From the NCBI RefSeq assembly GCF_003675855.1, contig NZ_RCIH01000001.1:1-64000 (forward strand): 64,000 nucleotides of DNA, in the 5' to 3' direction. Made by a program: the position numbers and the translations under genes. Source of the DNA: Halostella salina. Its GTDB lineage: Archaea; Halobacteriota; Halobacteria; Halobacteriales; Natronoarchaeaceae. The notes below the pieces were generated by a model. It was given only the letters and a program-made list of their open reading frames with translations, ran no database searches and had not been told where the DNA came from. Below are positions 1 through 7,041 of the stretch, piece after piece (within the stretch, counting starts at the first letter, position 1; the number at the start of each line of letters is the position of its first letter).

Positions 1-71
1 CGTCGCCGTGCGTGCGCGAACGTGGTACCGAGAATTTCGTGAACTTGTCTTGAAATGTGTTGTTTACAACA

Positions 72-812
72 TCAAGCGAGCAGTGAAATCGTGAAATCAA
101 GCACAGTATGGCGATTCACCAGAGCCGTCTCGACCGAAAGTGTGTGGTCGGTTCCGCGATACGCGTCGAGGTCGGTGTACCGAAGCCGCGGCGTGTGCGT
201 TCCCCGCGTCGTCGTCTCGACAGTCTCGTCGACGAGCAGTCGTGTCTCCGTGATCCCGTGAGAGGAAAGCGACCACTCGCTTTGCCGCTCCGACGAGGCC
301 GTATCGTCCGGAACGTCGACGCGATAATCCGCGGTTGCGAGCACGCTCCCGTTCGGTGCGACGTAGTGGGGTTGGTCCGTCCGTGATATCCGCGCCCGCG
401 TCGACGGCTGGACGGCAAAGACGTCCACGTAGGCGTCGTTCACGAATCTGCCGTCCGACAGCGAGGCGTTCGAGGGATGGATCGAGACACCGGGATCGGT
501 CTCGGGAAACTCACGATGGTCGCCGCTGTTCCACTGCTCGACCGCCTGCGGTGGGGAATTGTACGGGATGTCCGTGAGCCCCGCGAGTTCGGCCATGTCG
601 GAATCGGCGCTGTCGGGGAGCGTCTCTACACCGGCGTCGGTATCACCGGACCAGAGCGTGTGAAACGTCGACTCGTTCACCCCGTGGTCGGTCTCGTTTG
701 GCGGGGCAGTTCCCTGGCCTGCACTCACAGGGGTCCCCATCATCGCAAGTCCGACGACTGCGACGCCGAGGGCAACGAGCGGAAGCACTACTCGCGGGCT
801 TAGAACCCGCAA
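72..812 (-). CDS. Exported protein of a conjugation/pilus-like module, function unknown
   Basis: I do not recognise a named family. The 246-residue product starts with a hydrophobic segment (about residues 8-31, ending at an Ala-Gly-like signal-peptidase site), followed by a hydrophilic acidic ectodomain and a slightly hydrophobic C-terminus. Its start overlaps the end of the upstream two-TM gene by 13 nt on the same strand, so the two are probably translated together. That pairing resembles the small membrane/exported genes found beside conjugation ATPases in haloarchaeal integrative elements. The gene ends close to the window edge and may be a shortened version of a larger surface protein. 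The ORF and coupling are visible; the conjugation link is inference. Confidence 0.6.
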   Translation of the reverse strand: MRVLSPRVVLPLVALGVAVVGLAMMGTPVSAGQGTAPPNETDHGVNESTFHTLWSGDTDAGVETLPDSADSDMAELAGLTDIPYNSPPQAVEQWNSGDHREFPETDPGVSIHPSNASLSDGRFVNDAYVDVFAVQPSTRARISRTDQPHYVAPNGSVLATADYRVDVPDDTASSERQSEWSLSSHGITETRLLVDETVETTTRGTHTPRLRYTDLDAYRGTDHTLSVETALVNRHTVLDFTISLLA

Positions 813-1213
813 CTCGTGCCACCGGCGACGACGTTGTTGAGCAGGAACTGTACGATCGCCGTCCCGAGCGGCGCGACGATGATCCCCCAGACGACTGCCT
901 GATTCCGTGCCTCCTTCAGTTCGAGTTTCTGGTCCGACCGCCTGATCATGGGTGTGACAACTGTCGCCCCGAGGGCAATGACACCGCCAAGCAGTGGCCC
1001 GCCGAACTGAATGAGCGTAAAGAGATTCTTGATCGTCTCCGCCATGTCCGTGTCACAGAACGCGGTGCCTGCGGACTGGGCAAGGACTGGTTCGACGGCG
1101 ACCAGACTGAACGCGACCGTGGCGAGTGCGAGCCGGCGAATGCGTCGGGAACGAGAAAGCGGTCTATCTGAGGATCGATCCGAACTATCGGTGATGGAGT
1201 TTCGGCCTGGCAT
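800..1213 (-). CDS. Small two-TM membrane protein, VirB2/TrbC pilin-like
   Basis: The 137-residue protein has an Arg-rich N-terminus and a signal-like hydrophobic stretch (about 28-46, ending VLAQSAG). It then has two predicted membrane helices (about 68-88 and 107-126) separated by a short charged loop. Cysteines at the mature N-terminus (FCDTDM) and near the C-terminus (TSCGF) could form a disulfide. This layout (signal, two helices, short loop) is that of VirB2/TrbC-type pilins of type IV secretion and conjugation systems, and similar genes occur in haloarchaeal integrative elements. It is the first gene of a two-gene minus-strand operon. The assignment rests on topology only, with no catalytic motif. 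Confidence 0.5.
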   Translation of the reverse strand: MPGRNSITDSSDRSSDRPLSRSRRIRRLALATVAFSLVAVEPVLAQSAGTAFCDTDMAETIKNLFTLIQFGGPLLGGVIALGATVVTPMIRRSDQKLELKEARNQAVVWGIIVAPLGTAIVQFLLNNVVAGGTSCGF

Positions 1214-1484
1214 GTTGTTTCGGAGATATCACTCACGGCAGGTCCAGAGCCGAACTACAGTCGACCGCAGACTTACCGCCGAGCGACGTCGTACACGTTG
1301 GACTGGTGTATCAGGACATAAGCATTACCATTCATTCGATTGTTCACGAATACAGTATCAAGGTCGCCGGAGTCGGGTGTTTTCCCCATCGATGTATACG
1401 GGTGATAGCTAGAGATAGTTACCACCAATTTACCGAGATGTTGTGCAAGTTGTCCCTGTCGATCCCCTTTCTATGTAGTGAAGT

Positions 1485-1504
1485 CCATAGGTTTATGGCT
1501 ATGG
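1485..1504. promoter_or_regulatory. Palindrome spanning the TATA box of the TumE/TumA operon
   Basis: CCATAG and CTATGG form a perfect 6-bp inverted repeat around an 8-nt spacer that contains a TATA-like GTTTATGG. The spacer lies about 28-35 nt before the toxin start at 1527, where a TATA box is expected for a leaderless transcript. A regulator bound here would block TBP, so negative autoregulation by the downstream wHTH protein is likely. The site is visible; its function is inferred. Confidence 0.5.
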
Positions 1505-1526
1505 AGCTAATCACATAGGATAGTGG

Positions 1527-1832
1527 ATGGCGTCCTACACGACGATCGTGGACTGGCAGGATGTCGAAGACGGCTACGTCGTCGATGTGACCATCCGGCA
1601 GACGGAGGATGAACAGTACCCGAGCGGGTGGGACTACAGCCTACACCTCGGAGCAGTCGGCGGCGACACCATCCTCCGCTACGACAACGCCCACGAACTG
1701 ACGAAAGGCCACGAGCGCCACACCCGGGACGATGTCACACTCATCGAATTCCCCGGGATGGTGACGCTCTACGACCGCTTCAAACGCGAGGTCGAGGAGT
1801 TGTCGCCCGTCTCGTGGGGTTGGCCGGAGTAG
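1527..1832 (+). CDS. TumE-family toxin
   Basis: This 101-residue protein matches the TumE-type toxin family (formerly DUF6516) in size and layout. It has an N-terminal beta-rich segment, then an L-RYDNAHE-type motif (about 50-57), a KGHERH histidine cluster (about 60-66) and a FPG-TLYDRF tail. It lies 23 nt upstream of a winged-helix protein on the same strand, the normal toxin-antitoxin pairing for TumE/TumA. An upstream palindrome over the TATA box suggests autoregulation. The molecular target of the toxin is not evident. The family call is from motif and context. Confidence 0.7.
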   Translation: MASYTTIVDWQDVEDGYVVDVTIRQTEDEQYPSGWDYSLHLGAVGGDTILRYDNAHELTKGHERHTRDDVTLIEFPGMVTLYDRFKREVEELSPVSWGWPE

Positions 1833-1855
1833 GACGCCGCCAGGAGGGACACACC

Positions 1856-2260
1856 ATGCCCACGCTCAAAGTCACCGTCGGCGAACGCAACCGGCTCGAC
1901 CAGCGTACGCGCAGCCGCATCAAGGCCGCTCAGGAGGGTGAAGACCTCGACGACGCCCAGCCGGTGCTGAACTTCGGGTCGTATGCTGAACTCAGTCGGC
2001 TCCTCAGTCCGAAGAACCTGGAACTGCTAGAGGCGATCTCCGAGCACGACCCCGAGAGTATCCGTGAAGCCGCGGAACTGGTGGACCGGGACTACAAACA
2101 GGTCCACCGAAATCTCTCCGAACTCGAAGACATCGGCGTTATCGAGTTCGAAGGCGGTGGATCCGGGCAGGCGAAGAAGCCGATACTGGCCTACGACGGC
2201 CTCGAAATCGACATCCCCTTTTCGGGGTCGAACGGGAACGTCGGCGAAGCAGCGCTTTGA
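1856..2260 (+). CDS. TumA-like winged-helix antitoxin/transcriptional regulator (HVO_A0114 type)
   Basis: The 134-residue protein has a central MarR/ArsR-like winged helix (about 45-105). It includes LLSPKNLELLEAI, a helix-turn-helix over the AAELVDRDYKQVHRNLSEL region, and a wing with GVIEFEG. It probably neutralises the TumE-like toxin encoded just upstream and represses the shared promoter. I chose ATG 1856 because it is preceded by a GGAGG-like sequence and gives the family length. The last dozen residues are unusual: they lie over the broken end of an antisense hepT remnant, so the gene's 3' end may have been rebuilt by a deletion. Confidence 0.7.
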   Translation: MPTLKVTVGERNRLDQRTRSRIKAAQEGEDLDDAQPVLNFGSYAELSRLLSPKNLELLEAISEHDPESIREAAELVDRDYKQVHRNLSELEDIGVIEFEGGGSGQAKKPILAYDGLEIDIPFSGSNGNVGEAAL

Positions 2261-2261
2261 C

Positions 2262-2528
2262 ACGCTCCCGATGCAGAACGCGGACCGCCTCCTTCGCGGT
2301 ACTTCCGTCGTACCCGAAATCGCGCGTAGCGACGTGTTTGGCAAGATTTGAACTCGCTTGAATCGCGTTCTCGAACATCCGCTCTACGGCACGCTGTTCG
2401 GTCGTGCTCCGGAGGAAGTCCTCGCGCGAATAACGTTTCCCGTTTCTCAGCTAGTTCGCCGTGGTACTGCTCAATCTGTCCGAGTTTAGTTTGACTGAGA
2501 CAACTCGCTCGTCAGCCACGCAATCCAT
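2262..2528 (-). pseudogene. hepT: hepT (HEPN toxin, DUF86) remnant, frameshifted and 3'-truncated
   Basis: Reading minus from ATG 2528, which overlaps the mntA stop, gives a HepT-like N-terminus. Frame 1 reads MDCVADERVVSVKLNSD, then a second frame continues QIEQYHGELAEKRETL. The first frame resumes with SREDFLRSTTEQRAVERMF and FENAIQASSNLAKH, ending at EAVRVLHRERV. At least two compensating frameshifts and an in-frame TAG are therefore present. Homology stops where the tumA gene begins on the other strand, before the Rx4-6H ribonuclease motif of HEPN toxins. The gene cannot make an active toxin. The order mntA-hepT is the normal one for this toxin-antitoxin family. Confidence 0.75.
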
Positions 2529-2943
2529 CCTCCGCAACTCGGTCGATCACGCTACGCTGCTGGCGGCGAAGGTCATCACGTTGCTCGGCGAATCTCGCTT
2601 CGAGTTCCGTTTTGTACTGCTCGAACATCTCCTCGTCACCACAGACGAACGTTCCGCTGACGGCGTCGTGTGCGACATCGAGCGGAAGCGTATCGATATC
2701 CGAGATATCGATGAAAGGCGAATCGTCCCGCTGGAGGTCCCCCGACAGGAAACACCGCTTGTCGAACCGTTCGCTCTCGGAGAGTTCCTCGGAGAACTTG
2801 ACGGCGAGGTCGATATCGGACGCCCGGGTCGCCTCACCCGTGATCCGGGAACCGAACACGACCGCGAACTCGACATCGGTGTCTGCGCACACCGATGCTT
2901 CGAGGGCGGCGAACAGCTCCGAATCCTCGTCGCCCGAGTTCAT
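2512..2943 (-). CDS. mntA: MntA-type minimal nucleotidyltransferase antitoxin
   Basis: The 143-residue protein contains the pol-beta nucleotidyltransferase signature GSRITGEATRASDIDLAV (about 31-48). GS and the paired DxD (SDIDL) would bind metal and NTP, and a third acidic residue lies in FIDISDID (about 78-84). MntA proteins AMPylate and silence HEPN toxins (HepT). I placed the start at ATG 2943 because the longer upstream frame has no homology. The partner toxin immediately downstream is broken, so this antitoxin appears orphaned. Its active-site residues look intact, so it may still act on another HEPN protein. Confidence 0.85.
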   Translation of the reverse strand: MNSGDEDSELFAALEASVCADTDVEFAVVFGSRITGEATRASDIDLAVKFSEELSESERFDKRCFLSGDLQRDDSPFIDISDIDTLPLDVAHDAVSGTFVCGDEEMFEQYKTELEARFAEQRDDLRRQQRSVIDRVAEDGLRG

Positions 2944-3014
2944 ACGAGAATCGACGGTGTATCGCCACAAAAGAATTCCGCTGCATTGGACTCCCCGGCG
3001 ACCCCGGGTTGACC

Positions 3015-3965
3015 TCATGACAATTCCGATTCGAGTTCGTAGTAGCGCTTCCGGAGCGTGTTTGCACTCACGCCACCCGCTTCGGCCAGTGCCGCCTGCG
3101 TGAGGCCCGCCCCGTATTCGACGCTGGCGTAGTACAGACAGCCTGCGGCGACGCCCGCGGGATGGCGTCCGTTCGCGAGGCCGCACTCTTCCGAACGCGC
3201 CGTCAGTTCGATCGCGCGATGGCGCACGCGTTCGGACACGGGCTCGCGACAGGCCGACGCACACGTCGCGACGAACGCCTGTGGTCTGCGAACCGGTGTT
3301 TCCAGTTCGAGTTCGGTGTTACAGACGCCGTACGCCCGCCAGATGTCCGCGGTCGAACACGGCGAGACTGTTGCGATCGTCCTGACGGTTCGCACGGTAC
3401 CTCGACACCGACACGCTGCGTACACGCTTGCGGCCGCCATCGATTCTATCGACCGGCCGACGAGCAGGCCCTCGTTCTGGACTTCCCTGAACACCTGACT
3501 CGCCTCTTCGCGGCAGGCAAACGAGAGGTCGAGGCTGCTGGTCAGCCGGGCGATCTCCCCGCAGGCGTGTGCAAGGTTTCGGTCCGCCGTGCTGTCGAAC
3601 TGCCCGCGGCGCTGCTGGATCCGCAACCGGTTGAACGTCCGTCGTTTGCGTTGGCTCAGGCTTTTTCCGTGTCCGTCCTGTCGGTACCCGATCGTCGTCA
3701 CGAGCCCGCGGTCGTGTCTCGACGGCGTTAACGGCGCGCCAGTCTGTTCGCGGGCGTCCGTTTCGTCGCGGTTTCGCGGCGTCGCCGCGTGGTCCAGCCG
3801 GTACTCGTCAGTGACGAGTCCACACTCCAGACAGGCCGTTTCGCCGTCCGTTGTGACGAGCGTCCCGGTGCATTCGGGACAGGTCGTCTCGGTCGTTGCG
3901 CTCGGTACTCGTTCCGTTTCCGGGTCCTCGTCGAAGCCACTGTCGTAGGTGTCTCTGAGCGACAT
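3015..3965 (-). CDS. tfb: Transcription initiation factor TFIIB (TFB)
   Basis: The 316-residue protein has the complete TFB layout. It starts with an N-terminal zinc ribbon (CPEC...CLECGLV, about 29-50), then a B-finger/linker region with YRQDGHGKSLS, then two cyclin-like repeats (about 120-205 and 215-310). The C-terminal helix-turn-helix (LTQAALAEAGGVSANTLRKRYYEL) would contact BRE DNA. TFB recruits RNA polymerase to TBP-bound promoters. Haloarchaea carry several TFBs, and this one in accessory DNA is likely an additional rather than the housekeeping copy. Start ATG 3965 (MSLRDTYDS) was preferred over an upstream Arg/Gly-rich extension. Confidence 0.9.
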   Translation of the reverse strand: MSLRDTYDSGFDEDPETERVPSATTETTCPECTGTLVTTDGETACLECGLVTDEYRLDHAATPRNRDETDAREQTGAPLTPSRHDRGLVTTIGYRQDGHGKSLSQRKRRTFNRLRIQQRRGQFDSTADRNLAHACGEIARLTSSLDLSFACREEASQVFREVQNEGLLVGRSIESMAAASVYAACRCRGTVRTVRTIATVSPCSTADIWRAYGVCNTELELETPVRRPQAFVATCASACREPVSERVRHRAIELTARSEECGLANGRHPAGVAAGCLYYASVEYGAGLTQAALAEAGGVSANTLRKRYYELESELS

Positions 3966-4092
3966 TGTTCGTATCGAGACGGACGATTCCGTCCGCCCCG
4001 CACCCCCTCGGGGGCGATAAACAACTGCGGAGAGCGTCATCCGGTTTTGCGTGAGACCGTTCCTCGTTCAACTGAGTACGAACTTGAATCCC

Positions 4093-4142
4093 GTCAACTA
4101 CCCCACGCTACGTGCTTTCGGCGCTTTGCGAGTGGGATTTGT
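4093..4142 (-). repeat. Putative solo end of a TnpB-type element
   Basis: The sequence beginning GTCAACTACCCCACGC and closing with GAGTGGG resembles the structured tnpB-distal end seen at 6911-6965 (GTAAACTACCC ... GGGTAGGG). No tnpB is attached on the expected side. It lies just before the left end of the tnpA/tnpB element and may be a leftover of an earlier insertion. Confidence 0.35.
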
Positions 4143-4331
4143 CTATGAGCCCTACCGTTGTCTTTCTGGGAAAACGGTCACTCCGCTATCTTTTTTCAAG
4201 GCGAGAACCCCATCCTTTAGGGCGGGCGTGAAGCCGACAACTCCTACACGAACTACCGTCGGTTGCAGGCTGAGTACCCTACGACTGCATACCTTTATTA
4301 GAATTGGGTATATAAAAATTAGCACGGCCAA

Positions 4332-4724
4332 GTGAAGTACAACCTCGAAACCGGGTCGCACACGGTCTATGCGCTCCAATATCACTTCGTGACCGTCACG
4401 AAGTACCGCACAGACCTCCTCACCGACGAGATCGCAGAACGCGTCGGGGAGATTGCCAGCGATGTCTCAGAGGACTTCGGCGTGAACATCCAGAACGTCA
4501 ACGGCGGTTCCGACCACGTTCATATCTTGTTCACGGCGAAGCCAACGACCGACCTCACCAAGTTCATCAACTCGCTCAAAGGCGTCACGTCCCGCAAGAT
4601 CCGTGACGAGAATCCCGAGGTTCGGCAGGCGCTCGACAAGGGGTTCTGGCAACCGGGGTACTTCCTCGCCACCACTGGCTAGGTAAGCATCGACGTGCTG
4701 ATGGAGTACGTGGAGGACCAGTAG
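4332..4724 (+). pseudogene. tnpA: IS200-type Y1 HUH transposase TnpA with premature stop
   Basis: The reading frame shows a REP/IS200-type fold. The HUH motif is DHVHIL (about residues 60-65) and the catalytic tyrosine region is GFWQPGYFLATTG (about 103-116). An in-frame TAG at 4680-4682 interrupts the frame. Beyond it the same frame continues VSIDVLMEYVEDQ to a second TAG at 4722-4724, which is the normal C-terminal helix of the family. Loss of that helix would remove part of the trans active site. The start is GTG 4332, with a TATA-like GGTATATAAAA just upstream. Confidence 0.8.
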
Positions 4725-4726
4725 CG

Positions 4727-5987
4727 ATGTCCACGACCGTCACGAAAACGTTGCAGGCGACGTTCGCGCCACCCACCGCACAACAAGCAGTCGAAACTCA
4801 ATGACCTGCTCGAAACCTACCGTGACGGTCTGCAAGAGGCGTTCGACGCCGGGGCGAGTACCATGTCGGCGGTGAGCGACATCGTGACGCCCTACGACCT
4901 GCCGTATCAGGCCAAAGCCGCGCTCTGCAACTACGTCCCCAAACTCCGCAAGACGTACAACGCACAAGAATTGGACGACGACCATCCGATACGGCTCACG
5001 AACCAAGCCGCCAAGTTCGACCACTCCGATGAACGCGACTACGAGTTCACGTGGTGGGTACCACAGCCCGGTCGGGGAACGAACTTCTGGATTCCGCTTC
5101 GTATCAACCCCGAACAGGAAGGCCTCTGGCACGACCTCGTGTCGGAGGACGCGAAGGCAGGCGAGATTCGGCTTCAGAACCACCGGAAGAACTGGGTACT
5201 ACACGTCACCGTCGAGTACCCGGTCGAAGAACCAGCGACGGACGGTGACGCCACGCACATCGGCTTAGACATCGGAGAAACCGTCCTCATCACGGGCTGT
5301 GCCCTCAAGGACGGTTCTCCGGCTGACCCGTTTGTGTGTAGCGGAAGCAGAGCGAAGCATCTCCGCAAAGAGATGCACACCACCCTGAAACGACTCCAAG
5401 AGCGTGAGGCATCCGAGTGGCGGATTGAAGACCGCTTCTCGCACTACCAGAACGCGCTCACTGACATCGTGGAGAAGGCGTCTCGGGAAGCCGTCGAGTA
5501 CGCCAGACAGTTCGAGAACCCGGTGTTGGTGATGGAGGACTTGACGTACATCCGTGAGCGCCTCGACTACGGGACGTACATGAACCGTCGGCTTCACTCG
5601 TGGGCGTTCGCCCGTCTCCAAGGGCGAATCGAGGACAAGGCGACGGAAGCAGGCATCCCGGTCGAGTACGTGAATCCGGCGTACACCTCACAGACGTGCC
5701 ACTCGTGCCACCGTATCGGTCGGCGGAACTCACAAGCCGAGTTCCGGTGTCCGAACGACGACTGCCACGTTTCGACGTTTCAGGCCGACATCAACGCTTC
5801 CGCGAATATCGCACGAGGGGTTGACCCGTGGGGAGAGAGCGTCCCGTTTGACAAGGCGGAACGCGATGACTCGCCTCGGGATGGGAGCGGTTGTGACACC
5901 GCCACGACTCACCGTGAGAAGAGCGTACCAGCGCAGATGACGCTCACGGCGTTCCAAGAGTCGGAACCCTCTGCCAGCGACGACTGA
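4727..5987 (+). pseudogene. tnpB: TnpB RNA-guided nuclease, frameshifted near the N-terminus
   Basis: The gene starts two nt after the tnpA stop. It reads MSTTVTKTLQATFAPPTA, then must shift frame near 4780 to continue NKQSKLNDLLETYRDGL and the rest of the protein. From ATG 4863 a 374-residue frame remains open and keeps the RuvC residues: Asp in GLDIGETV, Glu in VMEDLTYIRE, Asp in ADINASANIA. The CHSCHRIG...CPNDDC zinc ribbon is also present. TnpB is an omega-RNA-guided DNA nuclease that helps retain the element. An N-terminally shortened product could still be made from 4863, but the wedge/REC N-terminus would be incomplete. Confidence 0.8.
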
Positions 5988-6011
5988 CTGGTATTCCCCA
6001 TGCGTGGGAAG

Positions 6012-6031
6012 CCTCGCCGTTTACGGCGAGG
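6012..6031 (+). repeat. Right-end hairpin of the IS200/IS605 element
   Basis: CCTCGCCG-TTTA-CGGCGAGG forms a perfect 8-bp stem 25 nt after the tnpB stop, followed by GAGGATGTCAC. In this family the right-end hairpin is the TnpA binding site, and the transcript across it is the 3' part of the omega RNA. Confidence 0.7.
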
Positions 6032-6142
6032 AGGATGTCACTCGGCGGCACAATCTGAATCAACGCTCTGAGTCAGCCACACGGGGTTCTGCAGGTGGGT
6101 GATCCGTGGTGTTGGAACGCACGGAACTGTTCCCAATCCCTC

Positions 6143-6502
6143 TCAAATCTCGGTGAGGCCGAGACTGTATTCGAGTGCGGTATCGACCTCGTCCATCCGC
6201 TCTTGCGGAATCGAGCCGAGATTCTCGGTGATACGGTGTTCGATAGAGATGGTTCGAATCTGGCTACAGAGCGCGACTGAGTCTTCCCGAAGTGCACATT
6301 CCTCGGCGGGCACGAGCACTTCGAATGGGTAGAGCTGCTCGTCAAACGTGGTAGTGAATGGAACAACGATTGTTGTCGGTGCGTTTGCATTCCCGACATC
6401 GTTCTGCACGACGAGACACGGGCGCGTTCCCCGTTGTTCGGATCCCTGCGTCGGATCGAGTTCGACGATAACGACATCCCCTCGACGGGTAGACAGAGAC
6501 AT
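6143..6502 (-). CDS. mazF: MazF/PemK-type endoribonuclease toxin
   Basis: The 119-residue product has the MazF SH3-like fold signature. This comprises RRGDVVIVELDPTQGSEQRG near the N-terminus, RPCLVVQND (about 27-35), TTIVVPFTT (about 43-51) and a C-terminal CSQIRTISIEHR strand. MazF toxins cleave single-stranded RNA at short motifs and slow growth when unbalanced. It follows the AbrB-type antitoxin gene by 3 nt on the same strand, the standard antitoxin-first order. All recognisable conserved residues are present, so the toxin looks functional. Confidence 0.88.
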   Translation of the reverse strand: MSLSTRRGDVVIVELDPTQGSEQRGTRPCLVVQNDVGNANAPTTIVVPFTTTFDEQLYPFEVLVPAEECALREDSVALCSQIRTISIEHRITENLGSIPQERMDEVDTALEYSLGLTEI

Positions 6503-6505
6503 CCG

Positions 6506-6772
6506 CTACCACTCTGGGGCATCGCCTAGGTGTTCAGTTGCCTCTGCCGAGACGCCCTCCAGTTCCTCAGCGAGTTCGCTGGTCCGTTGGGCACGCTGGC
6601 GGTACCCCTCAGCCAACTCCTCACGGGTGACTGGCCGTTCGATAACGAGCTTCCCCTCCTCTTCGTGAATCACGACGTCGTCCCCTCCCTTTATTCCGAA
6701 CCGTTCTCGGAGCTCTTTGGGGATCGTCACTTGGCCTCGCTCCCCGATTTTCCGGCGTTCACCTTCACTCAT
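6506..6772 (-). CDS. mazE: MazE/AbrB-type antitoxin
   Basis: The 88-residue protein has an N-terminal swapped-hairpin AbrB/SpoVT DNA-binding domain (RKIGERGQVTIPKELRERFGI, then GDDVVIHEEEGKLVIE). Its acidic, flexible C-terminus (about 50-88) would wrap the MazF dimer. It probably represses its own promoter. The start at 6772 matches a leaderless transcript: a TATA-like CTTATAAG sits about 26-33 nt upstream, with CATAT-rich repeats between. Confidence 0.88.
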   Translation of the reverse strand: MSEGERRKIGERGQVTIPKELRERFGIKGGDDVVIHEEEGKLVIERPVTREELAEGYRQRAQRTSELAEELEGVSAEATEHLGDAPEW

Positions 6773-6806
6773 GCATATTCATATCATATTCCTACTTATA
6801 AGCTCT
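6773..6806 (-). promoter_or_regulatory. Promoter/operator of the mazEF pair
   Basis: Reading minus, a CTTATAAG box is followed by the AT-rich repeat GAATATGATATGAATATGC and then the mazE ATG. Spacing fits a leaderless haloarchaeal promoter. The repeated ATATGA/ATATG words are a plausible AbrB-type operator. Confidence 0.45.
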
Positions 6807-6916
6807 TTGCACGGAGCAGCTAGTATGTGCCCTGTCAGGAACAGATCGAACTCGACGAAATCGGTATCGTCGACACGTTGTGTTTTTGCCCGTCCGTTCA
6901 CGGGTAATGTAAACTA

Positions 6917-7021
6917 CCCTACCCTACTCCCTCGGCGCTACGCGCCTCGGTCCTTGAGGGTAGGGCCACCGATAGAGCTTCGCTCTATCGAGGCCTCGAA
7001 AGGCTTCGCCTTTCGGTGGCT
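6917..7021 (-). ncRNA. Multi-hairpin element end, candidate omega-RNA scaffold
   Basis: Five nested palindromes are visible. CCCTACCCT/AGGGTAGGG (6917-6925/6957-6965) encloses GGCGC-TAC-GCGCC (6934-6946). Then GCCACC/GGTGGC (6965-6970/7016-7021) encloses two perfect 8-bp hairpins, 6971-6989 and 6997-7015. The array sits just past the tnpB stop. For TnpB elements this place encodes the guide-scaffold (omega) RNA overlapping the right end. RNA expression is inferred. Confidence 0.5.
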
Positions 7022-7041
7022 TTGATGTGGACTCCTGGCAA

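Larger units (their letters stand above)
4200..6041 (+). mobile_element. IS200/IS605-family element with tnpA and tnpB, both damaged
   Basis: The element has an imperfect left-end hairpin (4208-4226) followed by GTGAAGCCGAC, the left-end motif shared by the other TnpB elements in this window. Then come tnpA, tnpB and a right-end hairpin at 6012-6031. Transposition in this family uses single-stranded DNA and HUH chemistry by TnpA, with no target duplication. The outer limits are approximate because these elements lack terminal inverted repeats. TnpA has a premature stop and TnpB a frameshift, so the copy is probably immobile on its own. Confidence 0.75.
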
